Shown here: positions 7,933 to 17,956 of the stretch, piece after piece
Layout: the number at the start of each line of letters is the position of its first letter
Numbering within the stretch: position 1 is the stretch's first letter
Source of the DNA: Flavobacterium album
Lineage (GTDB): Bacteria; Bacteroidota; Bacteroidia; Flavobacteriales; Flavobacteriaceae
Assembly: GCF_003096035.1 (NCBI RefSeq)
Contig: NZ_CP029186.1
Location: 3,144,001 to 3,208,000 of the forward strand
Reading direction: 5' to 3'
Length of the DNA: 64,000 bases
The notes under the pieces: generated by a model
The model's input: the letters and a program-made list of their open reading frames with translations, nothing else
Told to the model about the DNA's origin: nothing
Databases searched by the model: none
Made by a program: the position numbers and the translations under genes

Positions 7933-9801
7933 TTAATCATCATTCATAGAAATAAGGAATTCTTCATTGTTCCTGGTTTTCTTGAAACGGTCGTTGATGA
8001 AATCCATCGCTTCCACAGGGTTCATATCGGCAAGGTATTTCCTCATGATCCACATGCGCTGTATCGTCTTGGCATCAAGAAGCAGGTCATCACGGCGTGT
8101 GCTTGACGAAGTAAGGTCAATAGCAGGGAAGATACGCTTATTGGCAATCTTCCTGTCCAATTGGAGTTCCATGTTGCCTGTACCTTTAAATTCTTCAAAG
8201 ATCACCTCATCCATTTTAGAGCCGGTATCGGTAAGCGCTGTAGCAATGATACTAAGCGAACCGCCGCCCTCGATATTACGGGCAGCACCAAAGAAACGTT
8301 TTGGTTTCTGTAACGCATTGGCATCTACACCGCCGCTCAGTACTTTACCGGATGCAGGCTGTACCGTGTTGTAAGCCCTTGCAAGGCGCGTAATCGAATC
8401 AAGCAATATTACCACATCGTGTCCACACTCTACAAGGCGCTTGGCTTTTTCAAGAACGATGTTCGCTACTTTTACGTGACGGTCGGCAGGCTCATCAAAG
8501 GTAGAAGCAATAACTTCTCCCCTAACGCTGCGCTGCATATCGGTAACCTCTTCCGGCCTTTCGTCGATAAGCAATACGATAAGGTACACTTCGGGGTGGT
8601 TGGCCGCAATAGAGTTAGCGATATCCTTAAGCAGCATGGTCTTACCTGTTTTAGGCTGTGCCACAATCATACCCCTCTGCCCTTTCCCTATTGGGGAGAA
8701 CAGGTCGATGATCCTTGTAGATATAGTGCTCTGCCTGTCGGCAAGGTTGAATTTTTCTTCAGGGAAAAGCGGTGTAAGGTGCTCGAAAGATACCCTGTCG
8801 CGTACCACCTGCGGGTCGTGGCCGTTTATTTTGTTTACTTTTACAAGAGGGAAGTATTTCTCGCCTTCTTTTGGAGGACGAACCACACCCTTTACGGTAT
8901 CGCCGGTTTTTAGGCCAAATAGCCTTACCTGCGAGTTCGAGAGGTAAATATCATCGGGAGATGCAAGATAATTATAATCCGACGAGCGAAGGAAACCATA
9001 ACCGTCAGGCATCATCTCAAGAACGCCTTCACTTTCTATGATGCCTTCAAATTCATAATCAGGCTCGCGGTAATTTTGCTTTTTTTGTACGTGAGGCGTG
9101 TTGGTGGCAACATCGGCATTCTGCTGTGGCTGCTGCTGTTTGTCTTTATTGCCCTTATAGCTCGGATGATTCGGGTTATTGGCATTAGCCCTTTCTATCT
9201 GTGCCTGTCTTTCTTCTTCGGTAAGCTGCCTTTTTGGCTTATTTTCGCCAGCTGCTTCCGGCTTGTTCCTGTTCTCTTTGGCAGGTATAATGATTTTCTT
9301 ATTGTCCTCCTGTGCCCTTTCCGCTTTCGGCTCGGCCTTTACTGGCGTTTCAGGTGCAGCTTCAGCAGGTTTAGCTTCAGCTTTTTCTTTTATTATGCGG
9401 GGTTTTGGCTGGAATTCCTTTTTTGCCTCAACCGGGTTTTCAGTAACTGATGGTGTTTCATTTATATCATTCTGAGGCAATTGCTCTTCCGAAGGTGCCG
9501 GAGCAGCTTCAACAGATTGCTTTGCTTTCGGCCTGATAATTTCTTTCCTGTCATCCGGATTTTTCGAGATCCTTAAACGTTTGCCTTTTTCAGAAGGCTC
9601 AGCAGGCGTTTCTTTCTCTGCTACCGGGGCAGCTTCTTCAAAAAGTGGTTTTATGATGGCCGGGTTGGCAGCCTGGTGGTCTAAAATCTGGTAGACAAGC
9701 TCGTCTTTTTTTAAACCTCTGTATTTGTTAATTTTTGCTTTTTTTGCAATTTCCTGAAGCTCAGGAAGCTTCATTTCTTTCAATTCGGAAATATCAAACA
9801 T
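7933..9801 (-). CDS. rho: Transcription termination factor Rho, long Bacteroidota form
   Basis: A 622-residue hexameric RNA helicase that ends transcription at unstructured C-rich sites; E. coli Rho has 419 residues. Parts in order: Rho N-terminal domain (1-43); a low-complexity insertion (about 50-245) rich in Glu, Lys, Pro, Ala and, later, Asn and Gln; an RNA-binding cold-shock-like domain (about 252-327, with DGYGFLRS); and the RecA-type ATPase with Walker A AQPKTGKT. Other core blocks are [16 protein letters not shown] and [11 protein letters not shown]. The insertion is known in Bacteroidota Rho proteins. Its upstream region faces the DUF4293 gene. Confidence 0.97.
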   Translation of the reverse strand: MFDISELKEMKLPELQEIAKKAKINKYRGLKKDELVYQILDHQAANPAIIKPLFEEAAPVAEKETPAEPSEKGKRLRISKNPDDRKEIIRPKAKQSVEAAPAPSEEQLPQNDINETPSVTENPVEAKKEFQPKPRIIKEKAEAKPAEAAPETPVKAEPKAERAQEDNKKIIIPAKENRNKPEAAGENKPKRQLTEEERQAQIERANANNPNHPSYKGNKDKQQQPQQNADVATNTPHVQKKQNYREPDYEFEGIIESEGVLEMMPDGYGFLRSSDYNYLASPDDIYLSNSQVRLFGLKTGDTVKGVVRPPKEGEKYFPLVKVNKINGHDPQVVRDRVSFEHLTPLFPEEKFNLADRQSTISTRIIDLFSPIGKGQRGMIVAQPKTGKTMLLKDIANSIAANHPEVYLIVLLIDERPEEVTDMQRSVRGEVIASTFDEPADRHVKVANIVLEKAKRLVECGHDVVILLDSITRLARAYNTVQPASGKVLSGGVDANALQKPKRFFGAARNIEGGGSLSIIATALTDTGSKMDEVIFEEFKGTGNMELQLDRKIANKRIFPAIDLTSSSTRRDDLLLDAKTIQRMWIMRKYLADMNPVEAMDFINDRFKKTRNNEEFLISMNDD

Positions 9802-9960
9802 GAATAATCTTTGAGTTAAATTAAATATCGTAAATCAAATGTTGGTAAGGATATTTTTTTGGGAATAGAATACTTCGCAGAATGAAGTATTTATGGTTTT
9901 GTACTGCAATATTACAAATTTATTTTTAGTACGCAATAGTATTTTTTTAAAAAGAAAACA

Positions 9961-9968
9961 TATTTTTG
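9961..9968 (+). promoter_or_regulatory. Promoter -7 box of the DUF4293 gene
   Basis: TATTTTTG matches TAnnTTTG exactly and lies 18 nt before the ATG. The spacer upstream is very A/T-rich and no clear TTG at -33 was found. Confidence 0.55.
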
Positions 9969-9986
9969 TGCTGCGAATAAATCGGT

Positions 9987-10409
9987 ATGTTACAAAGAAT
10001 ACAAACCATATATCTTATTATAGCTTTTATAGCGGCGGGTGTGCTCCCCTTTGTTTTCCCGTTGTGGACAACGAAGAACGGCGAGCATTATTACTTTATT
10101 AAGAACCTGGCTTACGTGGCTTTGTTCGGGTTGAGCACCACGCTTACGGTTGTTAGCATACTAACATTTAAAAAAAGGAAAAAACAGTTTGTCATGGGCA
10201 GGCTGAACATAATATTAAATTTAATTTTATTAGGGTTATTTGTTTATCAGTCGCTAAATGTATCCGGAGAAACCGATCCTGCGTTGATCGTTTCAGAGAA
10301 GGGTATTGGGATCATCCTCCCGATTGTTTCTATCGTTTTTTTAAGCCTTGCCAATAAGGCTATCAAGAAGGATGAAGATCTCGTAAAATCAGTAGACCGA
10401 TTGCGATAA
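9987..10409 (+). CDS. DUF4293 family membrane protein
   Basis: A 140-residue protein with four hydrophobic helices (about residues 7-24, 42-60, 71-86 and 102-123). It begins MLQRIQTIYLIIAFIAAG, the typical opening of DUF4293, a Bacteroidota family of unknown function that is often encoded next to rho. It ends with a charged cytoplasmic tail (KKDEDLVKSVDRLR). It is divergent from rho and has its own promoter and terminator. Confidence 0.85.
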   Translation: MLQRIQTIYLIIAFIAAGVLPFVFPLWTTKNGEHYYFIKNLAYVALFGLSTTLTVVSILTFKKRKKQFVMGRLNIILNLILLGLFVYQSLNVSGETDPALIVSEKGIGIILPIVSIVFLSLANKAIKKDEDLVKSVDRLR

Positions 10410-10439
10410 ACCTCTTAACTTAGTTTATTAGTGCGTAAG

Positions 10440-10463
10440 AATCCCGCCCCGGCGGGATTTTTT
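10440..10463 (+). terminator. Intrinsic terminator of the DUF4293 gene
   Basis: AATCCCGCC-CC-GGCGGGATT followed by a run of T. Confidence 0.9.
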
Positions 10464-10533
10464 ATTTCCTTTTTTTCTTACCACTAAGCAACCCGAAACG
10501 TTTTTCGGTATCTTAGTTGAAAAACCAACCGTT

Positions 10534-11157
10534 ATGAAAAAACTACTACTGGCACTATTCGTTGCCGGAATGTCGGCCGGGTGCGGTATCGATTACCTGG
10601 GTTCAACGAAGATCATATTCGAAGGCCGTGTTACCAATCCTGCCGGCGAGCCTTTGGAAGGTATTAAAGTAAGTACCAATATTTCCAACAGTGAAACCAA
10701 CGACGAGATAAGCTACGACTTTACCGACAGCAACGGAAATTACCGGATGATCTTCCCGAAGGCAGCAGAAAAAGTAGACATTCAACTTTTCATCAATTCT
10801 GATGAAGCTAACACAGAACTTTCTCAGACCGTGATAAGCAATATAAGTTTTGATGATGTGGAAGACTACACCATTGATTTCGGCACAGAGTCCCTTTACC
10901 AATCCCAGGGTTCTGTTGCGTTTCATATCGACATACAAAATAATCTACCCAGAAAACTTCAGGTATTAGGCATGATTGCATACAAAAGGATAGATTATCA
11001 TTTTGAAGGCCTGCCTAATGATCCGGGTTATGGTTATCCTACCGACTTTTTTGTTGCTCCCAACCAGGTACTCACCCTGAGGATCATGGATCCCGAAGGA
11101 AATATCCAGGAGGTGCAGGTACCCATTGGCGAAGAAAATGTAACCTATACACTGTAA
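10534..11157 (+). CDS. Lipoprotein with a carboxypeptidase regulatory-like (Ig-fold) domain
   Basis: A 207-residue protein with a lipobox SAG-C (Cys17). Residues 25-90 form a carboxypeptidase-regulatory-like beta-sandwich: FEGRVTNPAGEPLEGIKV, then TDSNGNYRMIFP. The rest is strand-rich and has no recognised motif. Such domains are common in surface lipoproteins of this phylum and act as structural modules. The next gene begins 2 nt after its stop, so the two are co-transcribed and may form an envelope pair. Confidence 0.7.
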   Translation: MKKLLLALFVAGMSAGCGIDYLGSTKIIFEGRVTNPAGEPLEGIKVSTNISNSETNDEISYDFTDSNGNYRMIFPKAAEKVDIQLFINSDEANTELSQTVISNISFDDVEDYTIDFGTESLYQSQGSVAFHIDIQNNLPRKLQVLGMIAYKRIDYHFEGLPNDPGYGYPTDFFVAPNQVLTLRIMDPEGNIQEVQVPIGEENVTYTL

Positions 11158-11159
11158 TT

Positions 11160-11768
11160 ATGAAAAGGCTATTATTGATACTTACCTTGATAATAGGTTA
11201 TTATTCCTTTGCGCAGGACACATTAATGAAACCAATGGAGCGCCCAAAACCGGAGTTACGGAAAGAATATTTTAAAATCTACCGCATATTTCCCATCGCT
11301 ATCGGGAATAATGTGCTCGCAAAAGCCAATGACCCAAATGGGGGCATCGGGATTGGGGTGACTTTTTACAGTTTTGAAAAGCTGCATATTATGGGGCTTT
11401 ATGAGTTTTCCAGCTATAAGGTGACCGACCCATCGCTTGCTGCCAATGTGGAAAATACCAACCTTGCCAATCTGGGCCTTGAGGCGCTTTATAAGATACC
11501 TGTCGCAAAAAACCTTTGCATTAACCCAAAATTCCTTGTGGCGTATATGACCGTTACGCAACGCGCCCAAGGCAACCGTTATGGCCGTCAGGAAGGATTC
11601 GGTTTTTCACCCGGTTTTGATGTGGACTACAAAATTTACGGAGCTTTCCGTGTATTTGCAGGAATGAATTACAGCATATCATTCCCGGAAACCCATACCC
11701 GGGACGACTACAGGTCATTCTTCGGGGTGTTGCAGCAACTGAACGTACAGGTCGGAATTAAGTTTTAA
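11160..11768 (+). CDS. Outer-membrane beta-barrel-like protein
   Basis: A 202-residue protein with a signal peptide (MKRLLLILTLIIGYYSFAQ) and alternating amphipathic strands, such as GIGIGVTFYSFEKLHIMGLY and FRVFAGMNYSISFP. It ends with an aromatic residue (VQVGIKF), typical of outer-membrane barrels recognised by BamA. It is translationally close to the preceding lipoprotein, and its end overlaps the convergent phosphodiesterase gene by 4 nt. Its substrate or role is unknown. Confidence 0.6.
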   Translation: MKRLLLILTLIIGYYSFAQDTLMKPMERPKPELRKEYFKIYRIFPIAIGNNVLAKANDPNGGIGIGVTFYSFEKLHIMGLYEFSSYKVTDPSLAANVENTNLANLGLEALYKIPVAKNLCINPKFLVAYMTVTQRAQGNRYGRQEGFGFSPGFDVDYKIYGAFRVFAGMNYSISFPETHTRDDYRSFFGVLQQLNVQVGIKF

Positions 11769-12262
11769 CCCCTCTTCCCTATCTCTATCACTTCGAGGTT
11801 CTGTATTTTATCGCCCTCGATTTCAAAGCGCAGCATGGTACGCACCTGGTGGAAACCGCTTACTCCCGCCGCACCGGGATTCATGTGGAGGAGACCCAGC
11901 TTTTGGTCGAATTGAACCTTCAGAATATGCGAATGCCCACAAATGAATAGTTTGGGCGGATTAGCCTGTAACTCGCTGCGTACGGCCTGGTTGTATTTGC
12001 CGGGATAGCCGCCGATATGGGTTATCCATACATCAACGCCTTCGCAGAAAAAGCGGTTGTTAAGTGGAAATTCAAGCCGGGCCTCATTGCTGTCAATATT
12101 GCCATATACAGCGCGTAAGGGCTTTTCCTTTTTGATTGCATCGGTCACGGAAAGGTCGCCGATATCCCCTGCATGCCACACCTCATCGGCCATGCGTACA
12201 TATTTTAAAATGGTATCATCGATATGGCTATGGGTATCGGAAAGCAGGAGGATCTTTTTCAT
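11765..12262 (-). CDS. Metallophosphoesterase of the YfcE/MJ0936 type
   Basis: A 165-residue cytoplasmic enzyme with the complete calcineurin-like metal-binding set: DTHSH (Asp9, His11), GDIGD, GNID, HIGG and GHSH. The family hydrolyses phosphodiesters in vitro, with an unclear natural substrate. The length is usual for this short subfamily. It converges with and overlaps the barrel gene by 4 nt. Confidence 0.92.
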   Translation of the reverse strand: MKKILLLSDTHSHIDDTILKYVRMADEVWHAGDIGDLSVTDAIKKEKPLRAVYGNIDSNEARLEFPLNNRFFCEGVDVWITHIGGYPGKYNQAVRSELQANPPKLFICGHSHILKVQFDQKLGLLHMNPGAAGVSGFHQVRTMLRFEIEGDKIQNLEVIEIGKRG

Positions 12263-12288
12263 AGTACAAAAGTAATAAAAAGTCGGCC

Positions 12289-12312
12289 CCCTAGCCCCGA
12301 AGGGGGAACTCC
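12289..12312. repeat. Short GC-rich intergenic palindrome
   Basis: CCCCCTAGCCCCGAAGGGGGAAC pairs CCCC with GGGG around a GAA turn. A close relative occurs at the end of the SAM hydrolase/transferase gene near 46,570, so it looks like a dispersed repeat and not a terminator. It has no T run. Confidence 0.5.
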
Positions 12313-12414
12313 ACTCTTGCTAAAAATTACTGTATTGCACGGAAAAACCTGAATTTCAAAGTTTTAATGACTGTGCGAGAATTTTGATATATTCGTATCG
12401 TTAAAACAAACTTG

Positions 12415-13257
12415 ATGAAACTATCATATTATATATTGATCGCGGCCTTTTTTATAATTACAGGATGCAAAAAGACATCGGAGGCTGAGGAAGTTTCGGT
12501 TTTACCTGCAACTGACACCATTCCAAAACCGGTTTATGATGGTTACGATGGCGACCGCCAGGCAGAAGATACCAGGATAGTTTATCCGTCTTTTGAAGTG
12601 GTGTTTCACGGATTTGCAGGCTATGACGTTGACCGTAAGAACGGTAAACTATACGGCGATCCGGACGATGTGGAATTAAGGCTTGCCAATAACGGCCTTA
12701 AGGAAGCGCTCATTGCTAAAAAGGACACCGTCATGTTGGGTGAGTCGCCCGAATATACAACAGAAAATAAGCTTTTAGAGATCATATCCAAAAACCAAGA
12801 CGATAAGTTTAAAGTTTCCATGTATTATACGAGTTCGCTTAATGAAGTATTTAATGATCGCGGGCTTTCAACAAAAGAGATTGAAAAGGCATACGAGAAC
12901 GCTGATAAGTATAATGAGATTACAAAAGAAATAGCGCTAAGGGACTCACTTGGCTTTTTCAGGACAATAACACTTGAAAGTTCCACTGATGAGGCTTTTG
13001 AGAAAGAAAAAAAATTTAATCCCGGCCAGCATTATTACGATGAAGACCTGAACAGGGTAAAACGTAAATACAACATTAATGATACAGTAGTTCTGATGAA
13101 TGGCGGCGACTACGGCGACAGAAAGGTAACCCTTGTCAGGAAAGGTAGACTTTTTGAGTATACGTATGACTCCTATATAATAAAAATAGAACGTTATAAC
13201 AAAGGGCAATTAGCGGAAACGAAGTATATTGAGATCATGATTTCTTATGGATGCTAA
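12415..13257 (+). CDS. Lipoprotein of unknown function
   Basis: A 280-residue protein with a lipobox ITG-C (Cys18) and then a highly charged, mostly soluble domain (FEVVFHGFAGYDVDRKNGKL). No catalytic motif was found. The ATG at 12415 is preferred because the signal begins there. A single Cys closes the protein (SYGC). The gene stands alone between two repeat-containing gaps and is probably anchored in the outer or inner membrane. Codon use looks native. Confidence 0.6.
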   Translation: MKLSYYILIAAFFIITGCKKTSEAEEVSVLPATDTIPKPVYDGYDGDRQAEDTRIVYPSFEVVFHGFAGYDVDRKNGKLYGDPDDVELRLANNGLKEALIAKKDTVMLGESPEYTTENKLLEIISKNQDDKFKVSMYYTSSLNEVFNDRGLSTKEIEKAYENADKYNEITKEIALRDSLGFFRTITLESSTDEAFEKEKKFNPGQHYYDEDLNRVKRKYNINDTVVLMNGGDYGDRKVTLVRKGRLFEYTYDSYIIKIERYNKGQLAETKYIEIMISYGC

Positions 13258-13269
13258 GTTTTCTTCACA

Positions 13270-13392
13270 AAACGGCCCCAGCCTTTAGCCCCGACCGCGC
13301 CGGTATCCTGCCATAGCCTGCGAAGACAGATAAAGGCAAGGGCGGGACGGCGTGTAGCAATTGCACCGGTGATCGTGATCCTGAAATAAAGA
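13270..13392. repeat. Dispersed intergenic repeat, palindromic outer arms
   Basis: The gap before truA contains a G+C-rich element unlike its A/T-rich flanks. It has the motif AGCCCCGACCGCGCCGGTAT and later GGCAAGGGCGGGAC, with TATCCTGCC facing GGCAAGG across a short loop. From memory, similar AGCCCCGA...GGGAC elements are scattered in Flavobacterium genomes. It has no coding potential. Treat the exact ends as approximate. Confidence 0.45.
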
Positions 13393-13459
13393 TTATACCA
13401 AACTAATAATTTAACGCAGAGTGTAGATTCCCTCTTTGGGGGTTAACTGGCTTTTTTCG

Positions 13460-13467
13460 TATCTTTG
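13460..13467 (+). promoter_or_regulatory. Promoter -7 box of truA
   Basis: TATCTTTG is an exact TAnnTTTG match, 9 nt before the truA ATG, so the mRNA would be nearly leaderless. Confidence 0.6.
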
Positions 13468-13476
13468 TTCCCTGTT

Positions 13477-14211
13477 ATGAGATATTTTATAGAGTTCGCT
13501 TACAATGGGAAAAACTACTGCGGATGGCAGTACCAGCCGCATAGCCCATCGGTACAGGAAACACTCAATAAGGCGCTCTCCCTCCTACTTAGAAAACAAA
13601 TTGATGTGGTTGGCGCAGGCCGCACCGATGCCGGCGTGCATGCCCGGCAGATGTTTGCCCACTTTGACCATGAGGAAATTGCAAATACTGATATCCTTGT
13701 ACAAAAACTGAATTCGTTCCTGCCAAAGGACATTGTGGTATACCGCTTTATCCCGCTGCACAATGATGCCCACGCCCGCTTTGATGCCATTAGGCGTACC
13801 TACGAGTACCACATCCACAGCTTTAAGGATGCTTTTGACCATGAAGGAAGCTGGTACCACTTCCATCACCTGGATGTTGACAGGATGAATGAAGCCGCGC
13901 AGGTTTTGTTTGACTATATTGATTTCAAGTGCTTTTCGAAAACGCATACCGATGTGAAGACCTTCAACTGTAGGATCATGGAAGCGAAGTGGGAACAGCA
14001 AGGAACCAAACTGGTATTTACCGTTAGCGCCGACCGCTTTTTGCGCAATATGGTACGCGCTATTGTGGGAACGCTTGTCAATGTAGGATTGGGAAAAATA
14101 AGCACAGACGATTTCAGGAAAATAATAGAAAGCCGCGACCGCAACCTTGCTGGATTCTCGGTCCCGGCACACGGATTGTACCTCACGAGGGTAATTTATC
14201 CGTACCTTTAA
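13477..14211 (+). CDS. truA: tRNA pseudouridine(38-40) synthase TruA
   Basis: A 244-residue enzyme that isomerises uridines 38-40 in the tRNA anticodon arm. The catalytic aspartate is Asp51 in GAGRTDAGVHA. Other family blocks are YNGKNYCGWQYQP and DRFLRNMVRAIVGTLV. The ATG follows a promoter by 9 nt, which settles the start over an earlier TTG. The ABC exporter gene follows after 15 nt, so they are probably one transcript. Confidence 0.96.
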   Translation: MRYFIEFAYNGKNYCGWQYQPHSPSVQETLNKALSLLLRKQIDVVGAGRTDAGVHARQMFAHFDHEEIANTDILVQKLNSFLPKDIVVYRFIPLHNDAHARFDAIRRTYEYHIHSFKDAFDHEGSWYHFHHLDVDRMNEAAQVLFDYIDFKCFSKTHTDVKTFNCRIMEAKWEQQGTKLVFTVSADRFLRNMVRAIVGTLVNVGLGKISTDDFRKIIESRDRNLAGFSVPAHGLYLTRVIYPYL

Positions 14212-14226
14212 GCCATCAAAATTGCT

Positions 14227-15983
14227 ATGAAAGCCAAAAAGACGACATCATTAAAAAAGGTAATGCAGTTTGCAAAACCTTACAGGGCCCGCTTTGTTTG
14301 GGTCATCATATTTGCCATAACGCTTTCCATTTTCGCAGCGGTAAGGCCTTACCTGCTCAAGCAAACCGTAGATGCCTACATATTGCACAAGCACGAAAGC
14401 GGCCTGCTATATTCTGTTGGGCTAATGGCTGCAGTGCTCCTCTTTGAAGTAGCATCGCAATTCTATTTTGTGTACTGGGCCAACTGGCTCGGGCAGGATA
14501 TTGTAAAGGACATCCGCGAAAAGCTATTCGGGCACATCAGCAGTTTCAGGATGAAATTTTTCGATAATGAAGCCGTGGGCCGCCTGGTAACGCGTACCGT
14601 GTTCGACATTGAGTCCATTGCAAAAATATTCAGCCAGGGATTGTTCATGATCATCAGCGACCTGCTGAAAATGCTTGTGGTGCTCGGCGTTATGTTTTAC
14701 ATGAACTGGAAGCTTACCCTGATCGTAATGCTCGCCATGCCGGTACTGGTTTTTGCCACACGCATTTTCCAGAAAAAGATGAAGGGCGCATTTGAGGAAG
14801 TGCGTGCTCAGGTAGCTAACCTCAATACCTTTGTTCAGGAACGCGTTACGGGAATGAAGATCGTACAGCTCTTTAACCGTGAGGATATTGAGTACGAAAA
14901 GTTTAAGCAGATCAATAAAAAGCACAACGATGCATGGCAAAAGAACATATTGTATAACTCCATCTTCTTCCCTATTGCCGATACGATCTCGCAGCTTACA
15001 CTGGGTTTCATCATCTGGTACGGAAGCATGAGCATCCTCAACGGCGAAAGCATCACCTCATCGGGAGACCTGTTTGCTTACATCTGGTTCATTGGTATGC
15101 TCTTTAACCCGCTAAGGCAGATCGCCGATAAATTCAACGAGATGCAAATGGGCATCATCGCATCCGACAGGGTTTTTGAATTACTGGAAATGGAGGAACT
15201 GATACAGGAGTCGGGCACCATTGAAGCCGGACATTTTAAAGGCGAATTGCAATTTGAGAACGTACGCTTCAGCTACCTTGAGGGTGAAGAAGTGATAAAA
15301 GGCATTAACCTTACGGTAGATGCCGGGTTACAATAGCCATTGTAGGCGCTACGGGTGCAGGGAAATCGACTATCATTAACCTGCTGAACCGCTTCTACGA
15401 AATTGACAGCGGAAAGATCACTATAGACGGTACAGACATCAACGCGTTTACCCTCGACAGCCTTCGCAAACAGATAGGCATTGTGCTGCAGGATGTATTT
15501 CTTTTTGCCGATACCATCCTGAACAACATCACACTAAACGACTCCTCTATTTCACGCGAAGATGTAATTGATGCGGCCAAAGCTATTGGCGTACATGATT
15601 TTATCATGAGCCTGCCCGAAGGATATGACTATAATGTAAAGGAACGCGGTGTGATGCTGTCGTCCGGCCAGAGGCAGCTTATCGCGTTCCTGAGGGCTTA
15701 TGTGAGCAACCCAAGCATCCTTATTTTGGACGAGGCAACATCGTCTATCGACACGCATTCGGAAGAAATGATACGCACGGCCACAGATAAGATAACCCAA
15801 GGCAGGACATCCATCGTTATTGCTCACCGACTCGCCACCATAGTAAATGCCGACAAGATCATCGTGATGGACAAAGGCCTTATTGTAGAGTCGGGTACGC
15901 ATTATGAACTGATCAACCGTGAGGAAGGGTATTACAAGAATTTGTATTATTCGCAGTTTGCGGTGGAGTCGCCTAATATGTAA
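14227..15983 (+). pseudogene. ABC exporter (fused membrane and ATPase domains), frameshifted
   Basis: An about 585-residue half-transporter of the MsbA/LmrA-like type. A six-helix membrane domain (about residues 20-310) leads into the ATPase. The frame stops at a TAG (15334) just after VDAG. The +1 frame then gives Walker A GATGAGKST, the Q-loop, the signature LSSGQ (for the usual LSGGQ), Walker B ILILDEATSSID and the H-loop AHR. One extra G at 15325-15327 would restore the protein (VDAGVTIAIVG). Everything needed is present, so a sequencing error is more likely than decay. The exporter's substrate is unknown. Confidence 0.85.
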
Positions 15984-16088
15984 GAAAAATTATGGCGCCG
16001 GTTAAACCAAATCGTTGTTTTTAAGTCATAGCAGAAATATTACCTTACAACACGTTATATCCCGAATCAACCTATAATTTGATTTACT

Positions 16089-16385
16089 ATGAGGCTATTT
16101 TTCAGAATATTCGTATTGGTGCTTATGGCAGAAACCTTCCTTGGCCTGCTTTCTTTACTGTTGGAAACCAAAAGCGCTGATTATGCTTTTTTAAACGAAA
16201 TAGGCAGTGTCATCATGTTTTTCCTTTCCCTGCCATTCAACCTTGTAGCGCCGGGATACCCTTACTATACCCCGGAATCGGAGTCAGGGCTTATCGTTGC
16301 ACTCCTGGTAGCATTGACACTGATAATCCATACATCGGTAATTTATTTGTTGTATAAGGCGGTGACGCGGCCGGAATTCAAATAA
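16089..16385 (+). CDS. Small membrane protein of unknown function
   Basis: A 98-residue protein with three hydrophobic segments (about residues 4-24, 36-52 and 68-92) and a short polar loop (YYTPESESG). There is no recognised family. It lies in the same direction as the ABC exporter (105 nt upstream) and lpdA (72 nt downstream) and could be transcribed with either. Confidence 0.55.
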   Translation: MRLFFRIFVLVLMAETFLGLLSLLLETKSADYAFLNEIGSVIMFFLSLPFNLVAPGYPYYTPESESGLIVALLVALTLIIHTSVIYLLYKAVTRPEFK

Positions 16386-16457
16386 GGCGAAACATTTTAG
16401 TATAACCAAATAAATACTTATTTTCGTAGCGCAAATTAAACAGCAAATTATATACTG

Positions 16458-17846
16458 ATGAAATACGATATCATTGTTTTAGGCAGCGGCCCGGGCGGTT
16501 ATGTAACTGCCATAAGGGCTTCGCAATTAGGATTTAAGACTGCAATTGTAGAAAAAGAAAGCCTTGGCGGCATCTGCCTTAACTGGGGCTGTATCCCTAC
16601 CAAAGCGCTCCTGAAAAGCGCGCAGGTTTTTGATTACCTGAAACATGCTTCTGACTACGGGCTTACCGTAAAGGAATTCGATAAGGATTTTGGTGCCGTT
16701 ATTGCACGCAGCCGCGGTGTTGCCGATGGCATGAGCAAAGGCATCCAGTTCCTTATGAAAAAGAACAAAATCGACGTTATTGAAGGCACCGGAAAAGTGA
16801 AGCCGGGCAAGAAAATGGACGTTACCGATAAAGACGGCAAAGTGACCGAATACAGTGCCGACCATATCATCATCGCTACGGGCGCACGCTCGCGCGAATT
16901 GCCAAACCTTCCGCAGGATGGCAAAAAAGTGATCGGCTACCGTCAGGCTATGGTGTTGCCGGAGCAGCCAAAGTCTATGATCGTTGTAGGCTCGGGCGCG
17001 ATAGGCGTTGAGTTTGCACACTTCTATAACTCTATGGGAACTCAGGTGACTATAGTTGAGTTCATGCCGAACATCGTTCCTGTTGAAGATGAGGATATCT
17101 CAAAACAATTTGAGCGTTCGCTGAAAAAAGCGGGCATCAACATCATGACCAATTCTTCTGTTGAGAAAGTGGATACTTCGGGTAATGGCGTAAAAGCTAC
17201 CGTAAAGACTGTCAAAGGCGAAGAGATCCTTGAAGCGGATATCCTTCTTTCTGCTGTGGGCATCAAATCGAACATAGAGAACATTGGCCTTGAGGAAGTA
17301 GGCATCGCTACCGACAGGGATAAAGTATTGGTAAACCCGTACTACCAGACAAACATACCGGGGTATTATGCTATCGGCGATATCGTTCCGGGACAGGCTT
17401 TGGCACACGTTGCCTCTGCCGAAGGTATCCTTTGCGTAGAGAAGATTGCAGGCCTGCACGTTGAGCCGCTTGATTATGGCAACATTCCGGGCTGTACGTA
17501 TGCTACCCCCGAGATCGCTTCTGTTGGCCTTACTGAAAAACAGGCTAAAGAGAAAGGCTATGAGCTAAAGATCGGTAAGTTCCCGTTCACCGCATCCGGA
17601 AAAGCGAAAGCTGCGGGTACTCCTGACGGTTTTGTAAAAGTGATATTCGATGCCAAGTACGGCGAATGGCTGGGCTGCCACATGATCGGCGCCGGCGTTA
17701 CCGATATGATCGCTGAAGCTGTTGTAGCAAGGAAACTGGAGACTACCGGCCATGAGATCATCAAGTCGGTACACCCACACCCTACCATGAGCGAGGCGAT
17801 AATGGAGGCTACCGCTGCTGCTTATGATGAGGTGATTCACATATAG
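16458..17846 (+). CDS. lpdA: Dihydrolipoyl dehydrogenase (E3)
   Basis: A 462-residue FAD enzyme that reoxidises dihydrolipoamide in the pyruvate and 2-oxoglutarate dehydrogenase complexes and passes electrons to NAD+. It has the FAD-binding GSGPGGYVTAI, redox cysteines Cys40 and Cys45 in GGICLNWGCIP, the NAD-binding VVGSGAIGVEFAHFY, the second FAD motif YAIGDIVPG, and the C-terminal HPHPTMSEA with the His-Glu acid-base pair. It is full length and cytoplasmic. It has no E1 or E2 neighbours here, as is common in this phylum, and its own terminator. Confidence 0.97.
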   Translation: MKYDIIVLGSGPGGYVTAIRASQLGFKTAIVEKESLGGICLNWGCIPTKALLKSAQVFDYLKHASDYGLTVKEFDKDFGAVIARSRGVADGMSKGIQFLMKKNKIDVIEGTGKVKPGKKMDVTDKDGKVTEYSADHIIIATGARSRELPNLPQDGKKVIGYRQAMVLPEQPKSMIVVGSGAIGVEFAHFYNSMGTQVTIVEFMPNIVPVEDEDISKQFERSLKKAGINIMTNSSVEKVDTSGNGVKATVKTVKGEEILEADILLSAVGIKSNIENIGLEEVGIATDRDKVLVNPYYQTNIPGYYAIGDIVPGQALAHVASAEGILCVEKIAGLHVEPLDYGNIPGCTYATPEIASVGLTEKQAKEKGYELKIGKFPFTASGKAKAAGTPDGFVKVIFDAKYGEWLGCHMIGAGVTDMIAEAVVARKLETTGHEIIKSVHPHPTMSEAIMEATAAAYDEVIHI

Positions 17847-17912
17847 TTAACAGCCTGCCTGCCGGCAACGGCAGGTCGCAGTCGCAGTTTTCAGTGATTG
17901 CGTAAATAATAT

Positions 17913-17945
17913 AAATCCGTCCTGAAAATTCAGGGCGGATTTTTT
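17913..17945 (+). terminator. Intrinsic terminator of lpdA
   Basis: AAATCCGTCCTGAA and TTCAGGGCGGATTT pair over 14 bp (one T-G pair) around AA, followed by a T run. A second, C/G-rich hairpin (CCTGCC/GGCAGG) lies between it and the stop codon. Confidence 0.9.
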
Positions 17946-17956
17946 ATATTTATAAG

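Noticed and set aside
9076..9475. Two plus-strand readings in the rho insertion
   Set aside because: They arise from the low-complexity Lys/Glu/Pro region read backwards and have no domain.
15660..15690. Unusual ABC signature LSSGQ as evidence of inactivity
   Set aside because: The Ser for Gly change is tolerated in many functional transporters.
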